NCBI GenBank assembly: GCA_964035015.1
Contig: OZ036010.1
Coordinates: 9,358,620-9,422,619 of the forward strand
DNA: 64,000 nt
Origin: Corallium rubrum
Lineage: Eukaryota > Cnidaria > Anthozoa > Scleralcyonacea > Coralliidae
Direction of reading: 5' to 3'
Below the pieces are notes generated by a model that was not told where the DNA came from, made no database searches, and saw only the letters and a program-made list of their open reading frames with translations. A program made the position numbers and the translations under genes. Positions within the stretch are counted from its first letter, which is position 1. Each line of letters begins with the position of its first letter. Positions 1 to 10,490 of this stretch are shown one piece after another.

Positions 1-89
1 CAAATGATTTAAAAATGTGTCAGGAATTCGTTAAGTGGGAAAAACACACATATAAGCATTACAATATTTAGATGTAGAAAGCTATAGCT

Positions 90-960
90 GATACTCATTA
101 GTACATTAGTCCAGACTTGCTACAAGTCTCTCTGTGTCCGCGGTATGCACGGTATGCGGTATCCCCGGAATAGGGGAGGCGGTGAGAGCACTGATCTAGA
201 GAGACTTGTCTATTCTGGACACCGGAAATCAGAGCTCTAATATTTATCACCTGTTCAAAACTGAATAGATTCAGTGCTTTTGAAAACTTGCTACACGTCT
301 TTCTCTCTCTGTGTGTCCGCGGTATGCACGCGATATGCGGTATCCCCAGACAGAGAGACTTGTAGCAAGTCTGCAAAAGCACTGAATCTGTTTAGTTTTA
401 AACAGGTGATTCAACAGTGATAATATTAGAGCTCTGATTTGCGGTGTCCAGAATAGACAAGTCTCTCTCTCCAGCCGATCCGAACGTTGTACCTAATAAA
501 CTACTAGACATTATAGACACATTGTATCCAGTAAGTTACTGGAAATTGTTTAATAAAGAGGTCATTAATGAAACCCTTCCCCCCCCCCGAACCCCCAAAC
601 CCTAACCCTCAAAAATGTGCATTTCCCGGGGGTAACCCTAACCCTAACTTGAAAAGTGTCGGGGGTTTTTTTTAGCCTCCTCCTCCCCGACCAACCCCCC
701 CTAATAGTGTTTGTAATTTATGATAAACAGTTCTTGGCAAAGATTGTGGGATGCGCAGTGAGTTTTAATCCGTTAATTGGCGCATCTTACAATTAAACAA
801 TTTCCACCAGTAAATTACTGGAGACAATGTGTATATAATGTCTAGTAGTTTATTAGATACAACGTGCAGATCGGGTGCTCTCTCCGCCTCCCCCTTTCTG
901 GGGATACCGCATACCGTGCATACCGCGGAAACACAAGAGAGAGACTTGTAGCAAGTCTAA
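90..960. repeat. Nested foldback repeat region
   Basis: Several inverted copies of the same segments lie here. A block around 187-260 recurs inverted at about 395-480, a block around 262-300 recurs inverted at about 355-395, and the purine/pyrimidine-rich piece with GCGGTATGCACGG-like sequence at 140-160 recurs inverted at about 905-935. The 'acttgctacaagtct' motif appears at several arm ends. This looks like a non-autonomous foldback element with partial internal rearrangement. No coding potential is seen. Confidence 0.6.
594..650 (+). repeat. Short interstitial telomere-like repeats
   Basis: Two short runs of CCCTAA-type repeats, about 2 to 3 units each, sit between a C-tract and a GGGGTT-like segment. 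Animal telomeres are TTAGGG, so these are either a small interstitial telomeric scar or simple-sequence noise. The run is too short to be a chromosome end. Confidence 0.4.
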
Positions 961-2906
961 AGTTTGTCTGGGGAGAGTAGGTTTTGAAAAACCCTGTTCA
1001 GTTTTTAGCTCACGTACCGCCACATTTTACATTTTCGATATAATTTAGTCATCTTAGAAATTAGTACTTTCTTAGATATATATACGACTGTGGAAAAAAA
1101 CAAACCTGAATTTAATAGAAGAGGTGGAGAAGTCCAGTAGTTAAGAACAAGGACTTCTGTATTATTAGTAAGACTAATACAGAATTAAAGTAACTGAAGT
1201 TATTTTTCACATGCCTCGGTTTCCTTTGTTCTTTTAGGGGAATATATTCAATAGCCACTGGCAAAACAATAGATTAATATTCTCCTCTAATATTCCCCTC
1301 TAAGGCTCTAATATTCCCCTCTACCATTCCTCGCTATAATATTCTCCTCCAATCTTCCCGTCTAATATCCCCCGCACCACTCCTTATCTTATGAAATCCT
1401 GTCAACCTCGCCATGTGAAAAATATGTACGTTATTTTGAGGCCCCTCGAGGATATGTGATTTAAAATAAATCACATATCCCCTCGCGGCCTCAAAATAAC
1501 CTATACTTAAGTCGACAGTTTCGCCTCCTTTTCTTTGTTACGTCTGTTTATTTCACGTTCTTTACACCAGAGCTCTTCATTGCTATTGGACGCAATAGAC
1601 GGCACGACAACAACTGTTGGAGAAACCTTGCTGTGGTCCAGTATAGTAGACGACAGCTCTTTATTGTAACTATCAATAATTCCGTAGCGTATTTACAATC
1701 GTTGTTATAAATTGAGTAATAAGAAATGTTCTTTCGACTATCAGGATTGCTGAAAGTTCACAATTAGTGTTAATTCGCTTCAATCCTGGTCCATGCGCCA
1801 CTCGATCGGCGCCATAGCTGGTATCAGGGAGGCCAGAAAAAACCTTCCACCGAGATGGCCAGGAAATCTGGGCGGGACCAAGATAACCAGCTCACTGCCC
1901 GCTCAGCAAATAGTAAATCAAAACGTTGTGATTCCTAATTCAATGCTCAAGTTTGAGCTGTCTGCTGACTGACCGAGATGCATCATCTGGAAAACGACTT
2001 CTTTTATACACTTGTTTCTGACACGCCCTCCTCCTGGGAAGACTGCTACTTGACGTAATGAATATACTTTCCTACTATACTTCGTGTCGTAGGAAACTAC
2101 GTATTCTCTTTTACGCATTCCATAAACTTGATTCCACAGGAATTTAATGTATTTAATTTAGTTTATTCATGCATAAATTATCTTTGATGTGGGGTCATGT
2201 GCCGCGATTAATATATGGGTTATTGACCTTGCATATTAAATGACACGACAAATATCGTCTGTATCATGAATAAACTAAATTAGTTATTCGGGCCTCGGTA
2301 ACTAACTTTAGCCTAGTTACCGACTTCGAGGTAATTAACTCTTATTTATCAGCAATAGTGGGAGGGGCGTAGTGTACGAAAGTGAGTGGGGCAGTGATAT
2401 GTAAATTTGGCTCCATTCCGTGGTTTAGTGGGTTTTTGTACTTGTGGTGCTGATTTCATAAAAACAGCCATGAAATTATAAACAGGACGGCGTGCGTTAC
2501 CTGGATTCTCATGAAAAACAATATAACAAGTCTCGGCCTCCCCTGATTATATATCGCTAAGTTTATATTTATGATAAGCTTCAAAAATCTTTTCCGTCCA
2601 CCCAAACGCTCGCATTCTAGTCCAATTAATAAGCATGACGCCAGAATTCATCCCATTTTCTTCAACAAATGTGATTTTTTACGTTCTCGAAGATACTAAT
2701 ATTTATATACCATCTGTAAATTCGAGAAGGTAAATAGCATGTTTGTATATATGTGTGTAAATCCAATATGGCGGATTTATAAGGGCAAATGAAGTCGCCG
2801 GCCCGAGGATTTTTTGTTGGTAAGCAAATGGAGCAGTACGCTGTTATTAACTATGTAGTTATGTTCTCAAACATATTAACATTTATGTGCTATCTGTAAA
2901 TAGAGT
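961..2906. other. Gene-free stretch with one perfect palindrome
   Basis: No exon or conserved protein segment is seen. There are short pyrimidine-rich repeats around 1270-1370 (TATTCCCCTCTA-like). A near-perfect palindrome at 1430-1500 has arms of about 30 bases, both containing CTCAAAATAAC/GTTATTTTGAG ends. Open frames here are short and lack splice or codon signals. Confidence 0.5.
1430..1500. repeat. Palindromic hairpin
   Basis: The arm GTTATTTTGAGGCC...TGTGATTT is followed, after a very short spacer, by its near-exact reverse complement ending CCTCAAAATAAC. It could fold into a stem of about 30 bp and is typical of a small foldback MITE. Confidence 0.7.
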
Positions 2907-3057
2907 TTATGTATGTATGTATGTATGTATGTATGTATGTATGTATGTGTGTGTGTATGTATGTATGTATGTATGTATGTATGTATGTATGTATGTATGT
3001 ATGTATGTATGTATGTATGTATGTATGTATGTATGTATGTATGTATGTATGTATGTA

Positions 3058-3121
<64 letters not shown>

Positions 3122-3245
3122 TGTATGTATGTATGTATGTATGTATGTGTGTATGTATGTATGTATGTATGTATGCATGCATGCATGTATGTGTATGTAT
3201 GTATGTATGTATCACTATGTACGTACGTACGTACGTACGTACGTA
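2905..3245. repeat. (TATG)n microsatellite
   Basis: This is about 330 bp of TATG/GTAT tetramer, with a GT-dinucleotide island near 3059-3082 and a final run of TACG units at 3222-3244. Every reading frame through it is open on both strands, which produces spurious Tyr/His/Cys-Met repeat ORFs. Confidence 0.95.
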
Positions 3246-4534
3246 ATTGCCAACTACCACTCAAAAATATCACAACAAAAACATCACTTCTTCTCATTTC
3301 TGGCCGGCGTCCGACTCAAGTTTTGTGTATTAATTTTACTCTGGTTAACGCCAGGCTATCCGATCGTCGGCGACCGTGGGATGCATTTTCCGAATAGAAA
3401 TTATTCGGATTCTTGCGATGCTTCCGATCAAGATCGGCGACTGTCTGGGACGTTGACTTCAACCATGTTCACCTGTCGTAACAATCTCGGACGATCAGGG
3501 ACAGAAAAACGATTCTTACGACAAGTGAGACTGAACTAGGCTTTACTCGTTTATCCAGCCTATTAATTGCCATGTCTGCTCTTATGTTTATAAATGCGCA
3601 GCAAACTTAACAAATAAGAGACTTATAGCCTTTGAAAAAGTTAACAGATAATTTTTTGGTTTGCTTTTACAAAAAGGGTTTGTTCGGACGAAAGGCAAAG
3701 TTAAAAAGTTTTCAACCTTCTTTCAGCTCCGAGAAATTAAACTTCAAACTTACGCCACGCACCTTCTGAGCAGCGGGAATTTTGACTTTCGCGACATTTC
3801 ACAATAGAGCGGTAATTTCAGTTTTCAACTTTGGCTGGGTAAGCTTTTGATACTGTCTTATAGTTTTCTAACAATGAGATATCCAGAGGCAGCTGTGGGG
3901 TGAAGCAATAACAACAGATGGTTAAAAAAAGATGGAATTTTTTGGATGATTGATGATTTTTTGCACAATCGTCCCAATAACCTCTATTAAAACATTTTTA
4001 TTATCTGCATCGCTAAAAACAAAACCGAAAAGATTAACTGACAGATATTTTCGATCTTTACAAACAATTTGGAAAGCATGTGTTTTTGTAGTGATTTATA
4101 GTGACAGTGGTCGGCGATTTATACAAAACATTATTTATGCATGAGGGACAATACAATATGCAAAAATTTTGGGAAATAATTTATTATTACTACTTCATCA
4201 GAAAAGTATTATTTATCTTAACTTTTAGAAAAGTTAGATAAACCATAACAATTTTTGGGGAGGTTTTATTAATGCATTTTACTCATGTGGCCAGCTGCCC
4301 CCTTGGGTTGAAACTAAATACCGCGTGTCAAGAGAGCGAGAGAGAGCGAGAGGTTGTATGAGAAAAGTAGAAGGACTATAAGGAAATAAAAGACATTAAA
4401 ACCAAGACTGCTGGCTGTCAGATACGCACAAGACAAGGACTATTACAACATTCAGTTTCACCTTAATAAAGAGCTAGCCCTTGTCATTTTGTTTATTTAG
4501 TTTCCGTTCACACTATATACCGAATAGCCAAAAG
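3246..4534. other. Gene-free stretch
   Basis: No gene is seen. The segment 3400-3545 ends in 'gattcttacgacaagtg', a motif also found at the ends of the foldback elements in the duplicated units (near 12140 and 27360), so it is probably a relic of the same MITE family. The rest is AT-rich and unremarkable. Confidence 0.4.
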
Positions 4535-5295
4535 CAGAGGCGTAGGAAGCGGGGGGGGGGGGGGGGGGGGGGCTGGGGGCTGGGGGGGCCCCCAAAATTT
4601 TGAATGGGGGGCTGAGCCCCCCTAAAAAAGTCAGGACAAGCGTTGCTAAATTTAATGATTGTATTAGTACGACTATACAGAGGCTAGGAGAGCATGCAGC
4701 TACTTACGGTAATCTACCTACGGGGTTCATCTTTGGTTCGTATTAAAATTACTTTATTTGTACTTCACTTGTTTGTATAGTATACCATATTTTTTAAGTT
4801 TGTCAATAAAAAGCAGCTTACCAGTCATAAACCACAAATTTGAGAATGTCTGCGATTAATCGGAGTCTTGATAAAATGGCGAGTGACGGCGACAACAAAG
4901 TTAATTATACGGAAGCTAAGTTCACGAAGAATTAGAAGCTATTGTGTAGGTGTTTAAACACAATTATTGAAAGATTATTAAAGCGACTTCATGATGCATG
5001 CAATCCCTAAAAAGTGTTCAGTTTTGTGAAGTGTCGTCTGTCGAGGCTTTAAGGTATGTTGGTTTAATAATTTCTTCGTTTTTATGTTAAAATTTGAACT
5101 ATGCTTGCTGTAGAATTAGATGAAAAAGTTTCCTCAAATTTCTGCAAATTGTGTTTCCGAGGTTCTAGATTTCAAAATTTTCCGGGAGAGCACCCCCAAA
5201 CCCCGCTAAAAATGCGGTCACTGATTATCTGCATGTCGACTTCAGCCCCCCCCCCCCCCCCCCCCCCCAACTTTGAATCCGTTCCTACGCCTCTG
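4535..5295. mobile_element. hAT-type non-autonomous element
   Basis: The element starts CAGAGGCGTAGGAA and ends with the reverse complement TTCCTACGCCTCTG. The flanks are GCCAAAAG (4527-4534) and GCTAAAAG (5296-5303), an 8-bp target site duplication with one mismatch. Terminal CAGAGG and an 8-bp duplication are characteristic of the hAT superfamily. A long G-run (about 4551-4572) lies inside the left end and a long C-run (about 5248-5269) inside the right end, so the homopolymer is part of the extended inverted repeat. No transposase ORF is seen in the 761 bp. Confidence 0.8.
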
Positions 5296-5498
5296 GCTAA
5301 AAGTACTGATATGCATGGTATATATAGTTAAACAGCTACTTAAAAATTATGTATCTTGTGTTGAGATTCAAATTTAAGAAAGCTATATCATAGGTATTTT
5401 TTTACATATTTGCATATATTCTCTATATAGCACTTTGTGATAGAAATTAAAGTTTTCTCTTAATGCCTTTTTCTTTTGCTAAAGTTGGCTTATTATTC

Positions 5499-5499
<1 letters not shown>

Positions 5500-5548
<49 letters not shown>

Positions 5549-5580
5549 GACATTATTTATTTATTTTTTATTTATTTATT

Positions 5581-5642
<62 letters not shown>

Positions 5643-5645
5643 GTC
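5500..5645. repeat. (AT)n microsatellites
   Basis: Two pure TA runs, about 5502-5545 and 5584-5640, are separated by TTTA-rich sequence. The ORF through them is a simple-repeat artefact. Confidence 0.95.
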
Positions 5646-5734
5646 GGGTGATAAATATTATTGCCCAGCAGATAACTTTTAAAAACACCACATCGAATAG
5701 GAATACATTGAGAAGATTGAAATACTTTAATAAA

Positions 5735-5780
5735 AAACTAACGTTTCGTCACTACACGAGTAACATCATCAGAGTGATAT
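5735..5780 (-). ncRNA. Hammerhead ribozyme core (Penelope-type)
   Basis: Read on the minus strand: CTGATGA (5772-5766), then a stem GTTAC/GTGAC with a 7-nt loop, then GAAAC (5747-5743) followed by GTTAGTT. The CUGANGA...GAAA pair flanking a closable stem II is the invariant hammerhead core. The C-GUUA-G-U that follows could give the minimal stem III known for hammerheads of Penelope-like retroelements. It lies 3' of a Penelope GIY-YIG fragment on the same strand, the expected place in such an element. Cleavage activity is inference. Confidence 0.65.
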
Positions 5781-5940
5781 AGATTTACATAAATTCTCGG
5801 CTTAAATAACCTAGGCAATTACAAAAATAGAAATGAGGAAATAGAGAAAGGTGATAGGTGTAGCGTCGTGTCAGGAGATCAAAACAACGCTAACGGAAAG
5901 GAACTGATGTTGGCATTAAGTGAAGGATTTGTTTTAGATA

Positions 5941-6378
5941 TTAATAAACTCTCTTTAAGGAGGACCTCGAACTGCGAGTTACCGGATGTCCGGTTTTTTT
6001 CGTATGTGTTAAGACACTGGATGATTGGGAAGGAAAAGGAATCTCATTACCTGTGTATGCCGAAATGCCCATATGCTCGCAGACCCTGGTGTGTAAATGA
6101 CGGCATGTTTTACCGATATACAAAGCGGAACAGCTTTGACACGTAAATTTATAAACAACGTTGGATCTTAGGCGCATAGGAATCCGGTCTTTAAAGCGAA
6201 AGAAACTTGAGATTAGGCAGACTGGTCGAAATACTATTCGAAGGCTAATGTGCGGATATGAAGATGACAATAATTTTGAAAGTTGTTGGCGGATTTGTAG
6301 GCCATGATTACCAGTGAATGGTAAAATAAGTGAAAACTGCAACTTAGGTGCAGTGAGTGGTTTGACTGGTGGATCCAC
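5941..6378 (-). pseudogene. Penelope-like element C-terminal fragment (GIY-YIG endonuclease)
   Basis: An open frame of 145 codons contains VVYKFTCQSCSALYIGKT followed by R-x-L-x-x-R and EH. This is the GIY-YIG endonuclease signature (VVY...YIG...R...E) with the Cys pair typical of Penelope-like retroelements. Penelope proteins have a reverse transcriptase ahead of this domain; no RT is found upstream in this window, so the copy is strongly 5'-truncated. The hammerhead core at 5735-5780 lies downstream in sense, fitting the terminal pLTR of the element. Its 5' side is bordered by a TA microsatellite and nested palindromes. Confidence 0.8.
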
Positions 6379-6393
6379 CTGGTACTTCCATCG

Positions 6394-6399
<6 letters not shown>

Positions 6400-6433
<34 letters not shown>

Positions 6434-6618
6434 GTGTGGGTTTTGGTCTACGAAACGCAAAGAGTGCTCGATAACATATAGTTAGAGCAAATATAGATTT
6501 TCGCTTACCTTAAAAGTCTGCAACAGGCTGTTTCATCTAAAAAAGAATCTTCAGGCAGATCTGCCTGAAGATTCTTTTTTAGATGAAACAGCGTGTTGCA
6601 GACGTTTGAGGTAAGCGA

Positions 6619-6649
<31 letters not shown>

Positions 6650-6835
6650 CGCTTACCTCAAAAGTCTGCTACAGGCTGTTTCATCTAAAAAAGTTTTTAG
6701 ATGAAACAGCCTGTAGCAGACTTTTGAGGTAAGCGAAAATCTATATTTGCTCTAACTATATGTTATCGAGCACTCTTTGCGTTTCGTAGACCAAAAACCC
6801 ACACGTATATATATATATATATATATATATAAAGT
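6400..6835. repeat. Nested palindrome with two internal hairpins and (AT)n
   Basis: The outer arms are about 6432-6510 and 6735-6810: one contains CGAAACGCAAAGAGTGCTCG and the other its exact reverse complement. Each arm runs into an inner hairpin. The left hairpin (about 6505-6618) has arms of about 55 bases meeting at an AGATCT centre; the right (about 6649-6738) has arms of about 40 bases. TA repeats separate the hairpins and flank the whole. It abuts the Penelope fragment and probably derives from inverted copies of a Penelope terminus. Confidence 0.75.
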
Positions 6836-6872
6836 TTCCGCTTTGCATTGTAACACCAGTCGCAATACTCGC

Positions 6873-6925
6873 CTGATGAGTGTGGTAAGCTTTATAGCTT
6901 TCCATACGAAACAGATCTGTAGTGA
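6873..6925 (+). ncRNA. Hammerhead ribozyme, well-preserved core
   Basis: CTGATGA (6873-6879) is followed by stem II GTGTGG/CCATAC, whose loop contains a further AAGCT/AGCTT pairing, then GAAAC (6908-6912). ACAGATCTGT (6911-6920) could form stem III, leaving A6921 as the cleavage-site nucleotide (GUA). All hammerhead core positions that can be read are present. A weak stem I (GUG with CGC) is the least certain part. The setting, just outside palindromes linked to a Penelope fragment, supports a retroelement origin. Activity has not been shown. Confidence 0.7.
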
Positions 6926-7029
6926 AATAAAGTTTAAATGAAGTAACCAAAGTTTGTCTCTTTTGTTCTTACTATTCTGCTCTACTTAGGTATTGAGCAC
7001 TCTACCTGATATGATTTTGAACCTGACAT

Positions 7030-7273
7030 ATATATATATATAGTTTAGTTTAGTTTAGTTTAGTTTAGTTTAATGAATTTTCGTCACTGATACAATGAAA
7101 AGGCATAAATACACAAACAGTAAATAAATAACATAGCTAATAAGTAGCAACAGGAGAAAGCAACAGGAATTTCCCAATTGATTACTGTTTGTGTATTTAT
7201 GCCTTTTCATTGTATGATTCTGAATTAAACTAAACTAAATATATATATATATAATTATTTTTATATATATATA

Positions 7274-7345
<72 letters not shown>

Positions 7346-7440
7346 TTAGCATTTAATTACCCCTCGGGATGATATGTCCCTCGGGCAGGACGAAGCCCGA
7401 GGGATATATCATCCCGAGGGGTAATATTTCATCGAATTCC
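7030..7440. repeat. Two foldback elements separated by (AT)n
   Basis: At 7040-7240 a TAGTT-repeat-flanked element has inverted arms: the segment 'cacaaacagtaaataaat' side and 'ggcataaatacacaaaca' recur inverted around 7180-7215. At 7355-7425 a short, near-perfect hairpin has arms of about 33 bases beginning TTACCCCTCGGGATGATAT. The TA microsatellites at 7240-7340 lie between them. Confidence 0.65.
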
Positions 7441-8169
7441 CCGAGCGAAAGGTCTATAAATTATATATTATACCGAAACATATTAATCTTTCCAAAAAAA
7501 GCTGAAGTAATGTTAATAAAGCTTAAGCAAGCTAGGACGACGATGGCAATCTAAAGTTCAGTTTCTAGCAGAAACCACGAGTCATTTACGTAGTATTGAA
7601 TACTTAAAGTAAGTTTTTTGACATCCAAAAGCTTTAGAGTTCTAATCAATACAGCAGCAGCAGGGGCGGATTTAGGGGGGGGGGGGGGGGGGGGGATTGG
7701 GTAGCTGGCCACAGAATTCTATTTAAATCGGCCTATTGATTGCTGATACTTCAAGAAAAGTTTTAATGAAAAAAGGTAATTGGCAGCCATTTTGAACGTC
7801 ATTGTTGCCATAGCAACAACCGTTGCTATTTATTTGGTAACACTTTTTTATTGTCAGACTGTTTAACTATGCATAACATTTAGTTTTATTCTTTTGCCGA
7901 ATTGTTTAATCACGTGTTTTGGACTCTCGAACTTGTATTTTCCATTTTTCAAGAAACTGTATGGAGCCACCTTAAATTATTCGAAAAAAATGAGCTTTCG
8001 GCTACCAATCTGCAGCCTTTGACGAATACAGTAAAAAGTGTAAAACAATTGGAAAGCGGGGTGCAAGATAAAAACAATTAAAACTAACGAAGGGATCTGT
8101 TATTTAAAAGAATGGAGTATTGTATAGGTAGCGGCTTTGAGTTATTATCCGCTTCATTAGAGATGGCGG
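7441..8169. other. Gene-free stretch with poly-G run
   Basis: No exon is seen. A G homopolymer of about 21 bases lies at 7674-7695. The stretch ends at the left boundary of duplicated unit A, where similarity to unit B begins at the sequence TATTCCATGACTC. Confidence 0.4.
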
Positions 8170-8194
8170 TATTCCATGACTCAATCGATTTAAA

Positions 8195-8377
8195 GCCTGG
8201 TTTTCATATGTCGCCGATCGTCGGCGATTTGTGATTTAGATGCATGTTAAAACGGGAAGTGCAGCAGCATGTTAAGTAATAAAGAACAATGCAATGAAAG
8301 CAGTGCTTTTATTCTTTTACTTAACATGCATCTAAATCATGGGTCGGTGACAATTCGGCGACATATGAGAACCAGGC
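8195..8377. mobile_element. 183-bp foldback MITE, only in unit A
   Basis: The termini are GCCTGGTTTTCATATGTCGCC and the inverted GGCGACATATGAGAACCAGGC. It is flanked by TTAAA on both sides (8190-8194 and 8378-8382), and the empty site with a single TTAAA is at 24174-24178 in unit B. It therefore inserted, or was lost precisely, after the duplication. No coding capacity. Confidence 0.85.
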
Positions 8378-8635
8378 TTAAAGTTTTTCGTACTCTGTAT
8401 ATAGTCGCTTTTGTCATCACTTGTGCGCTGGTAAAATCAATTGAATGGCTATTAGACCAAGCATGTTTGGAAATATTTGAACCTTTGGTTACCGTTCTTA
8501 ACGTTTCTGACGTGTTCTTTATTTCGTGTTGTGAGACATCTGCCAGTTTCTCTGATGTAGTTCCAGGGGCACTCAGCACATGGGATGGGATCTTGTAGAC
8601 TACATTATAGTTTGGTGATGAATTGGGGTCAAAAT

Positions 8636-8692
8636 TTGGGGGGGGGGGGGGGTGGGTGGGGGGGGGGGGGGTGGGGGGGGGGGGGGGGGTTA
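8636..8692. repeat. Poly-G tract
   Basis: This is about 55 bases of G interrupted by a few T. Unit B has no such run at the homologous site (about 24400, 'atttgggaaagaaattcttgagggg'), so the expansion is specific to this copy. Confidence 0.85.
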
Positions 8693-9173
8693 GTGACTAC
8701 TCCGTTTTTTCGAAGTGATCTCGTGAGTGGCTCAGTGAGGCCTTTAATATAAGGAAGACAAACGTAGTCAGGGCGTGTGTTAAATGGCCTACCCAGTCGA
8801 AATACATGCGAGCTATAATTCTTCCGGTGACGGAATTGACACTGGGAGTGATTTTTCCTTCAGAATATTGTGATAATCGATGAAGGATAGCCATTAGCTT
8901 TTAGAGTGTCGGTGACATGTATATTCCCACCACTCGTTAAAGGCTGCATATTGGTAGCCGAAAGCTCATTTCTTCAAATAACTTAATCCAGAGAACGTTT
9001 TTTCCACCTTAATCATGTTTAACCCTGGTTGCGCGTTCATTTTTACACCTAATTAAACTGGTTTATCTCATTGATCGTACTATCTTAAGCATAAAAAATG
9101 TCAAAACGTATTTAATTTACTTTTCATATTTGTTATATGGTTATTCACGATCCTGAATGATCGAAGTAATGTT

Positions 9174-9300
9174 CTAGCGCTTGGAGATGCTGTAGCTGCT
9201 TTTGTCCTTCTTCCCCCAACTCCAACTAAAGGGGCTGAGCTTGCTAAAGACGTCGGTAGCATTCCTGGGCTTTTCGTTTTTGGCATGCACGTGGCTCTTC
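9174..9300 (-). CDS. GTPase copy A, exon 6 (variable tail)
   Basis: Acceptor TTTTTTCAATTTAG|GAAGAG, then 42 codons and TAG. It encodes KSHVHAKNEKPRNATDVF and on to the conserved KKDKSSYSISKR end. Eleven codons differ from copy B, all changing the amino acid, plus a two-codon length difference (SW repeat). The motif AATAAA present 3' of copy B is GATAAA here. Confidence 0.7.
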
Positions 9301-9660
9301 CTAAATTGAAAAAAGGCTGATGAGTTTTCGTAGAAACAACAAGTCGTTGAATGCACTTAAACAAATTGACATGATGGCAAAATATTCAATTCAGTTGAGG
9401 AGTATAGCTAATGCAAATTTCATTAAAGTAATTTAATAAAGAATCGTAAGTTAAACATTCTGTGAGATGATACGGAAAAAATCTAAAAAATGAGTGGTGA
9501 AAAATACGCTCCAATTTGTATTTTCCAATAAAGTTAGATAAATTTTATTTAACCAGTTTTATAGTGTCTGAATCTTACAGTAAAACAGCAAAAGTGACGA
9601 AAACGTTCTCCACAATGTCGGTTTCAAGTAATGTTAGGCATGTATGGAATTGATGACCCT

Positions 9661-10081
9661 GGTGGCTGAGCTTGCTAAAGACGTCGGTAGCATTCCTGGG
9701 CTTTTCGTTTTTGGCATGTGCTGTTAGCGCGCTGCCTCTCACCAATAGTTAAGCCCGGTTAGACGGGGTTAGTACTTGGATGGGTGACCGCTTGGGAATG
9801 ACCCCGTTGTCCGGCTTGGACTCGTGTGAGTAGAGTTGTAGTTGATCTCTCCTGTGCTTCGAGGGTTTTTCGCCGGGTTCTCCGGTTTTCCTCCCTCCAT
9901 AAAATCAACACCTAACATCTCAGCTGTGATCCGTGGTCTGAACTGTGTCGTTGGCGGCTGCTTCGAGCGCCTTGATATGCCTCGACACGGCCACGTTGAT
10001 CTGCGCCCTTTGCAATTCAGCCACTGGCTGCAAGTAAGGATGATTAGCCCCCAGTCCTTACTTACTTACTTACTTACTTAC
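9661..10081 (+). mobile_element. 5S-rRNA-derived SINE joined to a copied exon-6 fragment, only in unit A
   Basis: Positions 9720-9815 resemble 5S rRNA (TTAGTACTTGGATGGGTGACC is its internal promoter region), followed by a tail region and a (CTTA)n 3' end. This is the structure of a 5S-headed (SINE3-like) retroposon. Ahead of it, 9664-9718 is an exact 55-bp copy of 9233-9287 from exon 6 of this same gene copy. Unit B has the uninterrupted site at 25390-25391. No clear target duplication is visible. A functional 5S gene is unlikely. Confidence 0.8.
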
Positions 10082-10150
10082 TAATAACTGTAGAAACGTG
10101 TTATTTTTTAATTTTATTTACTTCCCCAACCATTTTGGAACAATCCTTAC

Positions 10151-10192
10151 CTTTCTACTTTGTGTCTTCTCTTCTTGCTGAGATGATACCAT
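10151..10192 (-). CDS. GTPase copy A, exon 5 (one base short)
   Basis: A 42-nt exon between TTCTTGTAG and GAAAG|GTAAGG. The homologous exon in copy B is 43 nt (GATGGIISARKR-type basic segment). The missing base is in the AGCAAGGAAGAG stretch and shifts the frame again. Confidence 0.65.
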
Positions 10193-10490
10193 CTACAAGA
10201 ATAAGAGTATTCATAACGTAATTAGCAGTTTTGCAATATACGACTTTCCCACACTAATGTCTGTGGATTTTTCACGGCTCTTTTAGAAACAATATCAAAT
10301 GTAGCTTGAATTCAGCAGTCTGAGAATCAAGGCACAAAAATCTGTGGCTATCTAGGGAGAAATTGAAGTAAAAGGCAAAATTCTATATGTAATGAAAAAT
10401 AAACCGCGGGAAGAACATTTTCTTGAACTTATAAGGATATGTAATATACTTGCTGCTGAAACTAATGTCTACTTTGTAAATACACTATAC

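Noticed and set aside
2876..3539. Long Tyr/Met/Cys/His-repeat ORFs across the TATG tract
   Set aside because: They exist in many frames on both strands and come only from the tetranucleotide repeat.
9720..9815. Functional 5S rRNA gene
   Set aside because: The sequence is altered, joined to a SINE body with a CTTA tail, and recurs in the same form at 62340-62555.
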